DNA of 64,000 nt from Favolaschia claudopus (GCA_037176885.1 JAWWNJ010000043.1:1178001-1242000), one strand, 5' to 3'; shown: positions 10,934 to 22,243, numbered from the stretch's first letter. Made by a program: numbers and translations. Notes: generated by a model from the sequence alone, not told the origin.

Positions 10934-12400
10934 TCAGACTGCGTGCAGATGGCAGAAGCTGAATCCCGGATAAGGTACCAGATTCTGACACCGCTGAATG
11001 TTGCCTTCATGGAGACACTGCTGCCAGTACCACTCATTCAAAACGCGACCACCATCTTGCCTTGATTGGCTGGTTAGTCGGATTGTTTCGAGGATGTACT
11101 CCGCAGGTGGATTGTTTATATCGACCACAGTTTGAAGAGATGATACCAGCACAGATCGGGCTCGTCGGTGGATCGACTTCGCCAATGCTTCTAGTACCAG
11201 ATCCGCGTTGACAGGAAATGTGGAGAGAGGTACTTCGAAGGTACCGAGAGTGATGTTTCCTGAAGTGCAGCGGTGCGTGGTGAATGGCCAAGTTTAGGAA
11301 TCGTTCTATCACTTACCCCATGTTATTCTCCACAGACGCGACGGGCTCTGAGAAGTTGGAGGATAATACTTCAAACAAATTCGATAACTGCCTGAATATC
11401 TCGTCAAGTTGGCCTGGAAAACCATCCAAACTGGATGAACCGTCTCTGGAAAATCAGGTGGTAATCCATTGCGGTTGTCCGGATTGCGTCCGAGTCCAAT
11501 CGACATCTCTCCGCGCCTCAGTCTATCGCGGAGGAGTTGGAGCCAACGGATTACCGTCAAACGGAGGGCAGGGAGAGCGGGGTCGGAGGAGTTTTGCGGC
11601 AATGAGTCGCTCATGTTGGACGATGGCGTGCTTCCGGAAGTTGGAAAATGGGATGTTTTATTAATTCACGGTGCTTGGGCCCTCGCACAGGGCTACGACC
11701 AAATTGGGAAGAGGTGAGGTGACGGTGCCGAGCTGACTCGTAACGTTATTAGACGCAGAAGCGCGGTGCAATGTCGAAATTCTGTCAAATCTGTTGGTCA
11801 AAGCAGTTTGCTCCCGAACCAAGTATCATCGCTTCTCGATGCCGCTGCGACGAAGGATCGGTTGAGCTGTATAATTTGTGAGTTGGATTGAGCACCTGGG
11901 ATGGTTTCAATCGCACCACGACGGTATTGTCCTCTGCATGAGCGAGCGCTAGACACTGTGGGCGTCGGATAGATGACGCGTAATCCCATCGAAATGGAGA
12001 AATGCTGTAAAACCTCGATTTGGTTGGTCTGATAAGCACGAGGAAACTCAGCAGTATACCGATTCAAGTGTCCCTGGAGCTCGGAGATAAGGGACGATCT
12101 TCTTCTGCGTCCCCAGAGCATCATTGCTTTGTTTTGCAACCAGCAGATTTGGAGGTCGACGATGTGTGATAGCAACGGCAAGCAACGACTCGGACCTTGT
12201 TTCGAAAAAGGAAGCGAACCTATTGGGTTTATGACTGAGAGTGCCGCGTCTGAGCGCTCATCGCTGCAATCCGCTTCCAGTTGAGTGAACCCCAACACTA
12301 TTGAGACTTCAGTGCCGGCACGCACTGCCTAAAGTTACAAGTCAGTTGCGTAAAATACAAATCGTACCGCGGAAGCCGGGAGCATCGCACCGCGATAGAT
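10934..12400 (-). CDS. hypothetical protein, exon structure unresolved
   Basis: Not recognised. Several minus-strand segments look like real exons. One is at about 12324-12020, with CLPLLSHIVDLQICWLQNK and RYTAEFPRAY. It joins an upstream exon ending near 12366 by a GT-AG intron. Two short segments at about 11614-11340 (LQLLRDRLRRGEI, LDEIFRQLSNLFEVLS) join in phase through an intron at about 11445-11506. A final segment at 11260-10934 has LEALAKSIHRRARSVLVSSL and PPAEYILETIRLTSQSR before its stop. I could not make all exons agree in phase: the junction near 11310 is off by one. The start near 12400 is a guess. It could be one gene, two genes or a decaying gene. Confidence 0.35.
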
Positions 12401-13093
12401 CGGCACGGACCCTGAATCGATAGCCGAAGTGAGACATTTAGAGGAACGGGGAAAGAGAACAAAGCAAGACCCAAGCGTCAAGGAAGGCTGTTGGTGGCCG
12501 CCGCCCGGCGCGTGCGTGTCCCCCGCTGCGTGGAGACAAATGATGTAGTTGCGCAGAAGCAGCGATGATATAGGGGCGTAGATTATAGTTCGGAAGGCGA
12601 CTCGGAGACTCGGACTCCAATGAAAAGGCGGCCGCAGAGAAATATTCAAGAATTGAGGCCGTGATTGGTGTAAGCATGAGCTGGGCAGTGCAAAAATGTT
12701 GGCAGAGGGGGACAGTTGTTGCTGCGAGGCAGAATTCAAGGCAGTAGTCCAGAATATTTCCCCCGCGATTACCCTAGGGCCCACGCCGCAGAAAGTGAAA
12801 CCATGGATCAGGTCTTCGGCCGAAGTTAATTTCGAAGGTATACCGAAGGCAAGAGTCGCAAGGCATTAAAAGAAAGGAGCGGCTCAGCGATCAGAGCCAA
12901 CGGACAGAAAATTGTTGGAATCTGTGAGTTGAACCCTGTACACTCTTTATCCTTTATGACAGTCAATCAGTTATCAGAATGATTTTACAAAGGGAAAAAA
13001 AGAACCTCACGATCGACGAAGGCAATACGATTTTCTGCCCATATCCTATGAATTCCAGTAATCACAATGCATACGCCTTACAGAGATGTATTT
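12401..13093. other. intergenic, no gene supported
   Basis: Spacer between the unresolved gene and the left end of the retrotransposon insertion. Open frames at 12335-12784 may include a 5' exon of the unresolved gene but show no recognisable motif. Nothing else is seen. Confidence 0.3.
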
Positions 13094-13098
13094 GTATC
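13094..13098. repeat. target site duplication, left copy (GTATC)
   Basis: The five bases GTATC directly before the left LTR are repeated directly after the right LTR at 17900-17904. A 5-bp duplication is normal for copia integrases, and it marks the borders of the insertion. Confidence 0.9.
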
Positions 13099-13335
13099 TA
13101 TAGTTGAAATCGCACGATGTGGGTGGTAGAGAACGAGATGATATTATGGGGGCTCAAGTCGAGCTTTATATACTGTACAGAGAATGTATTTATAGAACTA
13201 GAATGAGTCAGAACAGAATGACTCAAGTAGAAATGACTCAGGAGGCAGTGAGAGGCAGTGAGAGGCAGTGACTTAGTTGTGACTCGAGTAATGAGTCGAT
13301 AAGTGAGTCAGGAGTGACTCGAATAGATTACAACA
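13099..13335 (-). repeat. 3' LTR of the copia element (237 bp)
   Basis: Read on the minus strand it begins TGTTGTAATC and ends TCAACTATA. It matches the copy at 17663-17899 base for base as far as I can compare by eye. It carries the same TATA box (about 13165-13172) and the same cluster of TGASTCA-type sites as the 5' LTR. Confidence 0.95.
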
Positions 13336-13342
13336 CTCCCCC

Positions 13343-16300
13343 TCAAGCGCGAACCATACCAAGTCGAGAGACAAAGTATTCGTGCTTGGATTTATCCAAT
13401 GCTTTGGTGAATAAATCTGCGGTGTTCTCCGAGGTTGGGCAGAAGGAAACTGAAACTTCGCGAGAAGTAATTCTCTCCCGAATGAAGTGATGACGAACAT
13501 CAATGTGCTTCGAGCGGGCGTGAAAACCAGAGTTGTTGGCGAATGAAATGGTGCCCTGATTGTCGACAGAGATGTGTGTAGGAAGGTTGGAAGGGAATCC
13601 AAGTTCCGCATGAATGCTGCGAAGCCAAAGTGCTTCACGGGTAGCAGCAGCGAGAGCCATGTACTCGGCTTCCATGCTCGATAGTGCGGACGTGGGTTGT
13701 TTCTTAGAACTCCAGGTGACAACTCCCCCTGCTAGAGTGGAGAGATAGCCGGTCACGGATCGGCGGTCGTCCGGTGAATTGGCCCAATCGGCGTCCGATA
13801 ATAATTCAACAACGGAATGACCTCCGGATTTGAATTTGATTCCGAGCGTGATGGTACCGCGAAGATAACGGTAGACGCGTTTGACGGCGGTGAGGTGAGG
13901 TGGACCAGGGTTCAGGTTGAACTGCGAAAGGGTCTGAACTGGGAAGGAGATGTCGGGTCGAGTGGATACTGCAATATACATGAGGCGTCCGAGCATCTGC
14001 TGGTACACGTCCTTGACATCGGGGTACAACTCGGATTCGGGTGTCTTTACGAGTTTGACGTGGGAGTCCATAGGTGTCGCAACGGGAGTGGCGTTGTGCA
14101 TGTTGAACTGCTCGAGGATCTTTGCAATGTACTGAGATTGGCTCAGAAAGATTGAGCCCTCAGTTCCGCGAGTGACTTCCATTCCTAAAAGTTGGCGTAT
14201 TTCACCGAGCTTATTGACGTTGAACATGGATTCAAGTTCAGTTTCGGCGGCGGCCATGAGAGTGGGTGAGGAAGCAAAAATGGTCATGTCGTCAACGTGA
14301 ACGGCAATGATTGTGATGTCGGTTCCATTGCGTTTGATGTAGACACACTGGTCGGAAAGAAGTCGGGTGTAGCCATGGGCAAGGAATGAGGTGTTGAGTT
14401 CGATATTCCAGACACGGCCGGACTGTTTAAGTCCATAGATTGCCTTGTCCAACTTCAAGACTTTTGTGGTTCCATCATGGAAAAATTCCGGCTGCTGCAT
14501 GTATATCTCTTCGTCGAGTTTGCCGTTGAGATATGCGCCAATCACGTCAACGACGTGAACATCGAGATTATAGCGTGCAGCAAGAGCAAGGAGAAGTCGA
14601 ATAGTCTCCATTCGAACGACAGGTGCAAAAGTTTCGTCATAATCGATGCCGGGAATTTGTGAGAAGCCTTTGGCGACGAGCCTGGCTTTGTAGCGTGTGA
14701 TATTGCCGTTTGCGTCTCGTTTGACGCGAAAGACCCATTTGGAGGCAACTGCTGTCCTATCGTGGGGTAGCGGAGCGTATGTGAATGTTTCGAGCTGACA
14801 GAGTTGATCCATTTCAGCGTTCATCGCCTTTTTCCACTCAGGCCAATCAGCCCGTGATTGTGCTTCTTCAACCGTGAGAGGATCACTGGAGATCGGATCA
14901 GAGGCAACGGCGGGGAGCGCGTAGGTGAAGTGAGCGCTATCCGCGTGCATAGATTTGCGTATGCGTGGTCCGAGAATGATGTTATCAGTTGAGATAGCAC
15001 TGTTAATGTCGCGAGGTGCTTTCGAACTGGGTGAGGGAGTGGATTGGCGAGATGAAAGGGATGACAAAGTGCTGGGTGCCGAGATATTGGATACAGGAGG
15101 TGCGGGAGCGGGCGCTGAAGCCTCGGGCTCAATGACAGGTGGATTCGTCGAATTTTTCTGTGTAGTACTCTCCCCCTTGAGCTGAGGCGGAGGCGCAGTG
15201 TCGTTAGGCGGAGAATTGATAAAAGTGACGTTCCGTGATGTGAGAACTTGACGAGTGGCGGGATTATAATATCTCCACGCTCGAGACTCGTCGGAAAGTC
15301 CAACGAAGATGCAAGATCGTGTCTTGATGCCAATTTTGGGGCCGGCAGGTCCCTGCTGCAGAACCTCACAAGGTGATCCGAATTCCTGGAGGGCAGCGAC
15401 ATTGGGTTTGTTACCCCAGAAGGCTTCGTCCGGCGTACGTTTATCGCCGAGAGCGCGCGTGGGAGACCGATTCTTCAAGTAAGTCGCGTAAGCAACGGCC
15501 TCGGGCCACAAAAAGAGAGGAACATCATGAGCAGCGAGCATAGCTCGAGCATGCTCAATGAGAGTTCGGTTGAGTCGTTCAGCAACACCATTTTGCTGAG
15601 GGGAATATGGAGCTGTGAGTTCGAGTCGTATTCCTCGAGAACGAAGGTATGCACGAGCTTCGGTGGAGATATATTCCTTGGCGTTGTCGGAATGAAAAGT
15701 TTTGACACGTTTTCCAGTTTGATTGAAAATGTATGCGTCATAGTCCTTCATCTTATCAAGAACCTCTGTGCGCTTCTTCATGAAGTAAAGAATGGTGCGT
15801 CGAGTAGCGCCATCAGTGAAGCTGATATAATAGCGCTCGCGATTGATGCCGGTGACACGCGAGGGTCCCCAGACATCGGTGAATGCCATTTCTCCGATTT
15901 CGGTGTACTCCCGTTCAGCAACGGCTGGAAACGGGTTAACGTGGGATTTAGCCTGAATACATGTCGCGCATTGTGCAGAGGGTGTGCTGCTAGGATCAAC
16001 ATTCATGCCCTCAACCATGTTGTTGGTTTTGAGCATTTTGATTGATGCGGGGGAAATGTGACCAAAAATGCGATGCCATTTGTCCCAGGAATGGGTAGGC
16101 GCGACGGCGGCAAAAACGGGTGTGACTGAAGATGGCATGGATAGAGTTGGTGGTGCTTTGGTGGGTGCGGGAGCGGGAAAGGCAACAGGTGCGGAACGAA
16201 CAGTGGCGCGGGTGATCTTGACATGATAGAGATTGCCAATTTTCGTGCCGCGCATGATCTCCTGCCGTTTACCAGATGTAGAATAAATGTGCATGAGGTT

Positions 16301-17500
16301 TCCCTCAAATTGAATTGAGAAACCGGATTCGGCAATGCGGCCGATGGAAATGAGGTTGTAGGGTGCGTCGGGGACATGAAGTGCGTCCCGCAAAGTTATA
16401 TTGTAAGCCGAGTTTTTGACATGGGAAGCTATAGTAGCGGAACCTGTGCCGTGGCATCGGACGCTGCCAAAACCAGAGACGGTGTGGTTGCTGAGAGTGG
16501 AGTAGGGCCCGAACGCATCTCGGGAAATGATAATGTGTTTGCTGGCACCGGAATCTGCTATCCAGGAGCCGTGGGGAAGAGGTGATGCACCATCTTGCGC
16601 CATGAAGGCGAAGTCAGTGGTATTGGATAATGATTGTGCAACGTGTGCGTGGTGTTTATTGGCGTAGCGTGCCTTCGATTCACGAGTATTCTCCTCCTTC
16701 TGGTACTTGGTAAAGGTTTTCCCAGATTTAACATCGCGGCAGTCCCCGATCATATGCCCAATCCTGCCGCAACCATAGCAGGTGACGTTGGCATTGAATT
16801 TGGACCGCTGATTGTTGTATTTGGGTTTGTGTTTCTGTTTATAGGAATGAGCCGGAAGCGCGACTTCGTCGGAGGAAGGTTTGGCTTTGCGACGGCGATC
16901 TTGCTCGAGAATTCGAGCGACAAGTTTGGTTGATTCCGTCAACGATGCCGTGTCCACTCCGGTCGTAAACGAGTCCCAGGAGTCTGGCAGTGACGTGAGG
17001 AGAGTGATGGAGAATTCCTCCTCGGAAAGACGAGTGCCTTGGGCGGCCAATTTCGTACGCAAATTGGTGAGCGCGCGAATGTGCTCCTCGACATTCCCTC
17101 CTTCCTCACAGTGTAGGCGGGAAAGTTGTCGGCGGAGTAATACAATAGCGATAACACCCTTTGGCTGATAGGTGTCAGCAAGGGTTGTCCATGCCGAAGA
17201 AGATGTGGTAGCACCGGTGATATACACCAACGGGTCGTCAGCGACACGAAGACGGATTTGGGAGAGCGCCTTACGGTCGCTGCGATCCCAGGTCTCAATG
17301 GCTTGGGCGGTGGTACCCTGCGGATCAACGATGACTCCGGCAGCATTGAGTGTGTGCTGCGGGCGCGGGATCGCTCCGGTGACGTAGTCAATCAAAGATT
17401 GATCCGTGAGGATATCGGTGATCTTCACGGCCCACGTTGGGTAGTTCTCCTCGCCAAGGAGGTGCTGGATGCGGTACGCGGATGTGGTAGAGTCGGACAT
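13343..17500 (-). CDS. copia Gag-Pol polyprotein
   Basis: A single 1385-codon frame from ATG at 17500, with no stop or frameshift. Domains follow in copia order. The Gag region holds one CCHC zinc knuckle (CYGCGRIGHMIGDC, about residue 240). The aspartic protease has WIADSGASKH (about 315). The integrase has its zinc domain (HRIFGH ... CATC, about 477-515) and the catalytic acids in TDVWGP, HSDNAKEY and GVAERLNRT (about 544, 603, 637). The reverse transcriptase has DVIGAYLNGKLDEEIYMQQP and the active-site HVDDM (about 990 and 1070). RNase H has LSDADWANS, SSMEAEYMA and ARSKHIDVRHHF (about 1235-1330). The protein copies RNA into DNA and integrates it. All catalytic motifs that I checked are present, so the enzyme looks functional. 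Confidence 0.97.
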   Translation of the reverse strand: MSDSTTSAYRIQHLLGEENYPTWAVKITDILTDQSLIDYVTGAIPRPQHTLNAAGVIVDPQGTTAQAIETWDRSDRKALSQIRLRVADDPLVYITGATTSSSAWTTLADTYQPKGVIAIVLLRRQLSRLHCEEGGNVEEHIRALTNLRTKLAAQGTRLSEEEFSITLLTSLPDSWDSFTTGVDTASLTESTKLVARILEQDRRRKAKPSSDEVALPAHSYKQKHKPKYNNQRSKFNANVTCYGCGRIGHMIGDCRDVKSGKTFTKYQKEENTRESKARYANKHHAHVAQSLSNTTDFAFMAQDGASPLPHGSWIADSGASKHIIISRDAFGPYSTLSNHTVSGFGSVRCHGTGSATIASHVKNSAYNITLRDALHVPDAPYNLISIGRIAESGFSIQFEGNLMHIYSTSGKRQEIMRGTKIGNLYHVKITRATVRSAPVAFPAPAPTKAPPTLSMPSSVTPVFAAVAPTHSWDKWHRIFGHISPASIKMLKTNNMVEGMNVDPSSTPSAQCATCIQAKSHVNPFPAVAEREYTEIGEMAFTDVWGPSRVTGINRERYYISFTDGATRRTILYFMKKRTEVLDKMKDYDAYIFNQTGKRVKTFHSDNAKEYISTEARAYLRSRGIRLELTAPYSPQQNGVAERLNRTLIEHARAMLAAHDVPLFLWPEAVAYATYLKNRSPTRALGDKRTPDEAFWGNKPNVAALQEFGSPCEVLQQGPAGPKIGIKTRSCIFVGLSDESRAWRYYNPATRQVLTSRNVTFINSPPNDTAPPPQLKGESTTQKNSTNPPVIEPEASAPAPAPPVSNISAPSTLSSLSSRQSTPSPSSKAPRDINSAISTDNIILGPRIRKSMHADSAHFTYALPAVASDPISSDPLTVEEAQSRADWPEWKKAMNAEMDQLCQLETFTYAPLPHDRTAVASKWVFRVKRDANGNITRYKARLVAKGFSQIPGIDYDETFAPVVRMETIRLLLALAARYNLDVHVVDVIGAYLNGKLDEEIYMQQPEFFHDGTTKVLKLDKAIYGLKQSGRVWNIELNTSFLAHGYTRLLSDQCVYIKRNGTDITIIAVHVDDMTIFASSPTLMAAAETELESMFNVNKLGEIRQLLGMEVTRGTEGSIFLSQSQYIAKILEQFNMHNATPVATPMDSHVKLVKTPESELYPDVKDVYQQMLGRLMYIAVSTRPDISFPVQTLSQFNLNPGPPHLTAVKRVYRYLRGTITLGIKFKSGGHSVVELLSDADWANSPDDRRSVTGYLSTLAGGVVTWSSKKQPTSALSSMEAEYMALAAATREALWLRSIHAELGFPSNLPTHISVDNQGTISFANNSGFHARSKHIDVRHHFIRERITSREVSVSFCPTSENTADLFTKALDKSKHEYFVSRLGMVRA

Positions 17501-17662
17501 GGGAATGTGAATGTGTTGTGTGTTAGTGTTGGGTGAGGAGCGAGAGGCGTAGTGTGCGTCGCTAAAATACTTGTTTGAGCTAGTAAGGCTTGGTGATCAC
17601 TGACGTGTAGTGATGTGCGAAAGTGATTCGGGAGGATTCAGTTACGGCGGGGGCCAATAACC

Positions 17663-17899
17663 TATAGTTGAAATCGCACGATGTGGGTGGTAGAGAACGA
17701 GATGATATTATGGGGGCTCAAGTCGAGCTTTATATACTGTACAGAGAATGTATTTATAGAACTAGAATGAGTCAGAACAGAATGACTCAAGTAGAAATGA
17801 CTCAGGAGGCAGTGAGAGGCAGTGAGAGGCAGTGACTTAGTTGTGACTCGAGTAATGAGTCGATAAGTGAGTCAGGAGTGACTCGAATAGATTACAACA
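17663..17899 (-). repeat. 5' LTR of the copia element (237 bp)
   Basis: This LTR drives the element. In transcription order the first half holds seven TGASTC-type sites, then a TATATAAA box (about 17736-17729, minus strand), then the start of the transcribed part. It is the duplicate of the LTR at 13099-13335. Confidence 0.95.
17768..17885 (-). promoter_or_regulatory. cluster of bZIP (Gcn4/AP-1-type) sites in the LTR
   Basis: Within about 118 bp lie four perfect TGA(C/G)TCA palindromes and three one-mismatch TGA(C/G)TCG forms, all upstream of the TATA box. The equivalent positions in the other LTR are 13204, 13219, 13234, 13280, 13292, 13304 and 13315. TGACTCA is the classic target of Gcn4/AP-1-type bZIP activators. 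Seven copies in so short a stretch suggest stress- or starvation-induced transcription of the element. Binding is inferred, not shown. Confidence 0.6.
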
Positions 17900-17904
17900 G
17901 TATC
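17900..17904. repeat. target site duplication, right copy (GTATC)
   Basis: Second copy of the GTATC found at 13094-13098, directly after the right LTR. Confidence 0.9.
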
Positions 17905-19173
17905 GTTACGCAAGCAAGGTGGAATCTGGCCCTGCCGCCCTGGCAGATGGGCCAAGATGGCTTCCGAGTCCAGTGGCGAAAAAGATGGCATTGAGCCCTG
18001 AACGAGACAAGCCAGCAGAGTCGGTAAGATCTACACTTCATTCCTCAGGCAACCGTAATCCCTCTGGAGGACGTTGCTGGGGCATTCCAGGCAGGAGACG
18101 TGGTGGTAGACGCCAAGAAGAGGCGGAGTCTGAATCGGCTTAATTCGGATCGAAGCAGTGATGTCGCCGTCGGCCGACTCTGTCCGAGTTGAACTTGTGC
18201 GTTCCAACTTCCTCTGTAAATTCAAGGGTCCAGCAGGGTCCAGCACACGCGTGAATATTGCTTTCTCTTGGCTAGAACTATCACGCTACCGCTTGAATTA
18301 TGAATATCGACAAATTCCAACGAAACTTCATAACTCACAAGGTCTGACTGATACACTTCCCCTCAGTCTGTTGATACTTCCATAGCGTGAGCGCTCAGGC
18401 TCGCGCAAACGACTCTGCTCTCCGAATGTGTAGTTTGAATCTCTGGGCCCGCCTATAATTTTATTGAGTGGCATCGGCATTATTTCCCACGCAAAGCTCA
18501 TCCACTTCCGTAGCTTTGGCCCATTTCCGTTTCGGGAGATATGAACGCTCCATTGTTCTGGAGTCTAAACTATGGGTATAAAAGCGGCGTGAAGCCCTCC
18601 AACATATACAACTTTTCTCCTCCGCTCTCCCAAAGACAACACCTTCCTGCTCAACCTTTCTCTGTCCCGCACCTGAATATTGTATCCTCTCTGGGAATGT
18701 CGAACAGCTTCGGGTTCCAAACTGTACTTTGCCACCGTCCACCATGCCACCCTATACAATAATGGCTAACAGGAATTAAGATGTATCAGGAACTCGCAGG
18801 TACTCAGCAAGACTGGACTCAGCAGCAGTATGTCGCTTTCAGATATGGTCGCGAGGTAACCGTCCGGGGCCCGTGTTGTTCTGCGATTGACCATACTCAA
18901 TATTTGACGAAATGACAGACGCACGCGTCTCAACCCCAAGACCGAAGCCACCCCTCTGCCGGGCGCTCTGTGCGTCCCTCACAGTCCGTACGTCGTCAAC
19001 AATTACTTAATTCGCCACCGAAGCATTACTCACAATTCCGGTCCAATTACCAGATCTCGAGCTCCCTTCCCTCCTCATCCCTCACCCACCCCTACACCAT
19101 TCTCTGCCTCACCCACCTCTGCTCCGGCAACACCCAACCCTCGCCCCCACCCCACGCCTGCCCCGAATGCAAC
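17905..19173. other. intergenic, with an isolated TATA promoter-like stretch
   Basis: No convincing gene. A TATAAAA at 18577-18583 followed by a C/T-rich stretch looks like a core promoter and leader on the plus strand. The frames behind it are very short: ATG at 18697 (22 codons), and another ATG near 18744 (about 12 codons). A short unannotated transcript is possible. Confidence 0.3.
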
Positions 19174-19801
19174 ATGGATCTCTACATTGCCTCCGTTCAA
19201 CTCCGCCACCTTCCGCACTCCCTCTCCGCCGTGGACGACGCTGCGCGCATGCGGACGCCCGAGGACCACGAGTACATAGTGACCTTCGACACGGGCAGTT
19301 TTGTTTCCGTCACATACGGTGTGCCCATCTGCGATATCCTTGCTTTCCGAGCGAAGCTGCGTGAGCCCGGAGCCAGGATCCTCCCGCATGACTTTGGAAC
19401 GGGTCCGATTACGGTGGCACTCATCGTGAGTTCAGAGTTTGTTTCTTTACCCATCCCTCCATCCATTCCGTCCCATTCTCTTTCGAGCCACCTTCTTTCG
19501 TTCTGCATTCCATTCCATTTCGTATTATCCGATCTCGCTGACCCTGCCAATCGTTCAGATCACTCAGATCGCGAAGAAATTTAAAAGGCGGAAGAGATTC
19601 GAGATAGACGACATTCTCTACGCCAACTGTGTGCACCGGCGCATCATGCGATATAACCTCGCATACACTCTGGCTTGTTCGCTCGCGGAGTTGGCGAAGA
19701 ATCATGAGTTGAATCCTGAAGCGGTGTCGCTGAGGAGTATTAGAAGGAAAGATGATGACCGTTGGATTGTAGATGCGCTCTACGATCAATATGAGTATTG
19801 A
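19174..19801 (+). CDS. small hypothetical protein
   Basis: Two exons (19174-19425, 19559-19801), joined in phase by a GT-AG intron, give 164 residues. I chose the ATG at 19174; an in-frame ATG exists upstream at 18970, but the added residues are low-complexity. The N-terminal half contains YIVTFDTGSFVSVTYGVP. The second half is helical and basic (IAKKFKRRKRFEIDD, LAYTLACSLAELAKNHEL). No signal peptide, membrane segment or known domain is seen. It reads like a single small globular protein, but I cannot name its family. Confidence 0.55.
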
Positions 19802-20598
19802 CATGGCTGCCCAGGTTTATCTTTTACATACTAAACTCTGATTATTGAATCGATGTGATTACTTACTTTTATTCACTCTAGTTAGCTGAGTGCCGATCAA
19901 ATCGTGGTTCACTGGTATGCCACACATACTGTCTCCGAAAAATAACCTCCACAGTGTGCTTTGGCTCACCCGTTTCTTCAACAATATTAATGTGGATGAT
20001 TTCCCCCTCAAAGAACACGATATGAAAGTGACCATAACCGTCCACACTGAGCCATAGAAATTACAGTAGGTCGCGATCGAAGAATCGCAGCCCGGAACTG
20101 TAATGCTGTATCGAAATTACCAAAGTCACACAATGTTGAAGTTTTCGTTGAGTTTCCCCCACCATCAAATTTGTTTCAAACTCCGCGCACGGCAGCACAT
20201 GCCGCGATGTTCGGAACGAATGCATTGTACGTAACGCCTCGTTCTCTCTCAACGCCGCAACAACGCCGTCTGCCATGGCCGCGCCTCCAACCATCGATCT
20301 GCCTGGTGGTGAGATTTGAAATCTTTACCGGTGCTTCGGACAGTTATAGCTGGGGCTCTCGTGCGCTCGGAAGTCAGCGAGTCAGATCAATTGACCATCG
20401 GCAGGAAGAGTTCCGGTTCCAGACTCCAGTCTGAGGCGTCGTACACAAGAATCAAAGACGTGCTACATGAAGTACTGACTTGTATACATAGTGGTGTATA
20501 GGTGAATTTCGAATTCCTACATAACCAAAGTGCGTGTCTCATTGATTTCCTAGAGCGCCTCTGAGCGCTAAGATCCACAGTTTTCACTGGCCCGTCGT
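19802..20598. other. intergenic, nothing recognised
   Basis: A few short open frames on both strands without motifs or a coherent splice structure. No repeats were noticed. Confidence 0.35.
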
Positions 20599-21478
20599 TC
20601 AAGACGTTGGAGGCGATGGTAGACCATATCCGTGCCCTGTCGGTCGAGGAACCGGAGCCATACTGTGAATGTTTCCAGCACCACCTCTCCCGATTCCCTG
20701 AATCAAAATCAATTTTATGCATACCGCCATGGGAAAAAAATCAAATAGAAAAAGGGAAGGTAACGAACCACATTGCTGGGACTCCTCTGTCCGCCGTTCC
20801 TCACCACCTCAATCTCTGCTGGCGGCGCAGACGGCGATCGCTCTGCAAAAGTCGTTTCCGGCGGGTAGGATTTGATGTTTCCTGCCCCACCCCGACCTGT
20901 GGAGCGCATATTTTGAGGGGGGATACGGTTGAACGCAGGAGCACGGTCGCGGCCGCGCGGCCAAGGGATATCTGCGATAGGGGGTGAGTGAGGTTGAATG
21001 TTGCCAGCGCCACCGCGTCCCGAAGACCGCTGGAAAACATTTCAGATTTTTGCTATGGATTAAAAAAGCAAGTCTTGACCCACGTAAATCGAATCGGGGC
21101 TGCGCGAACTCGAAACCGAACGATCTGCGTTCAAGATCAGAATCGTGTCGAGAGCCTGAGATTTTGAGAATATGTGGGAGAGATAAGGAGACTGGAATTC
21201 TTATCTACGATGACCATGCTTATCTCTCCTTCTTCCCGACCACCACTACGATCCTAGAAACGAGGACGATTCGACTCACCAAGACCCTCAACAACCGTAC
21301 TCGCAATCGACTCCGTTTCAGGGTCATAATACCTAGCCCTCGTCTCACTCTCCGCTCCCACTCGGGCCTCCGGCGCATCCCTGCCACTTCCCGTGAACTT
21401 GTCCCGTACGGCTGAAATCCTCGACGAAAGACTGCGCCTGCTGGTACCCGGCGACTCTGACTGTGGGCGAGTCGACAT
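20599..21478 (-). CDS. DUF3602/Par32-type protein with GRGGAGN repeats
   Basis: The hallmark is a recurring GRGGAGNI motif, seen three times: twice in the exon 21029-20769 and once in the last exon 20697-20599. The two are joined in phase by a 71-nt intron. The first exon (21478-21280) is Ser/Arg-rich and ends with ETESIASTVVEGLG. This is the short glycine-rich repeat of the fungal DUF3602 family. In yeast the family member Par32 is linked to TORC1 and nitrogen signalling, and the repeats are thought to contact partner proteins. One or more small exons between 21279 and 21030 are not resolved: the phases I tried disagree by one base. The product is predicted to be mostly disordered. Confidence 0.7.
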
Positions 21479-22243
21479 ACTTCGATTCTTGGGCGGGCGG
21501 GCTGAAGTCCTGGAGAGGGTAGGTCAAAGGAGACGCCTTTCGCACCATCGACGGAATATATCATGCCACGGCTTGTGCTCCGCCGCCATATTCACCACAT
21601 GTCACGTTTGCCGGCTGGGAAGTCATGTGTTGAGCGACGGCGGATCTTGAAGTCAACTTGACCCCTCGAACTCCGACTCCTCGCTGCCTTGGCTTGGAAT
21701 CTCTATACCAGTGAAGCATCTTCTGAGAGTATTTTTTCCGTCCTTTTCTTTGTGCGAGAAAACCACCCAACTCTCCGTGTTCAATATCCTGGCTGAATTT
21801 TGTGTTCACTGTTCCGCTGATGGCGTATTTTCCCTCCGCTCTCATCACGGGCCGGATCTCAAGTCGAAGTGTGCTTGGCGCTTTTCCCAAATCGTTCAGG
21901 GGCCATGATGAAATGCAAGGCAGCTGACCTCTGGACAGGACTGAGGATTCGACTCCTGGCACTCAGTTTAGTCAAGCCTGTAGCAGCAGACGAAAAGGAG
22001 AGGCAGCGGATGCCAATGGCGATGTCAACATAAGTATATCTTGGCCTGGTCACGGTCGAACCTCCGCCATTCTGAACAGGCTTACATCTGTTCAGTATTC
22101 CGTGTCATCTGTCCATCATGCGTTGAGATGAGCTGATTGTATACAGAATGAATGCGACTCTACATCACAGACCAACCCGCGTCTGTCGATAATCTCATTA
22201 TCAATTGTCACCGTGCAGGGCGGATAGAATATGATGATCACCA
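21479..22243. other. intergenic, no gene supported
   Basis: Short overlapping frames only. It may contain the promoter of the DUF3602-type gene. No repeat or RNA gene was seen. Confidence 0.35.

Larger units (their letters stand above)
13099..17899 (-). mobile_element. complete Ty1/copia LTR retrotransposon
   Basis: A 4801-bp element in minus orientation. It has two 237-bp LTRs that look identical by eye, one uninterrupted gag-pol frame, a polypurine tract and a 5-bp target duplication. The polypurine tract (TTGAGGGGGAG on the minus strand) touches the 3' LTR at 13336-13346. The sequence next to the 5' LTR (about 17645-17662; minus strand GGTTATTGGCCCCC) sits where the primer-binding site should be. 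It loosely resembles complements of the initiator-tRNA anticodon arm used by copia-type half-tRNA priming, but this is uncertain. Identical LTRs plus an intact frame argue for a very recent insertion, possibly still mobile. It landed between the unresolved gene and the gene at 19174 and breaks no gene that I recognise. Confidence 0.95.

Noticed and set aside
13817..17536. Open frames on the plus strand and in other minus frames across the retrotransposon (up to 193 codons)
   Set aside because: They are shadows of the intact 1385-codon Gag-Pol frame.
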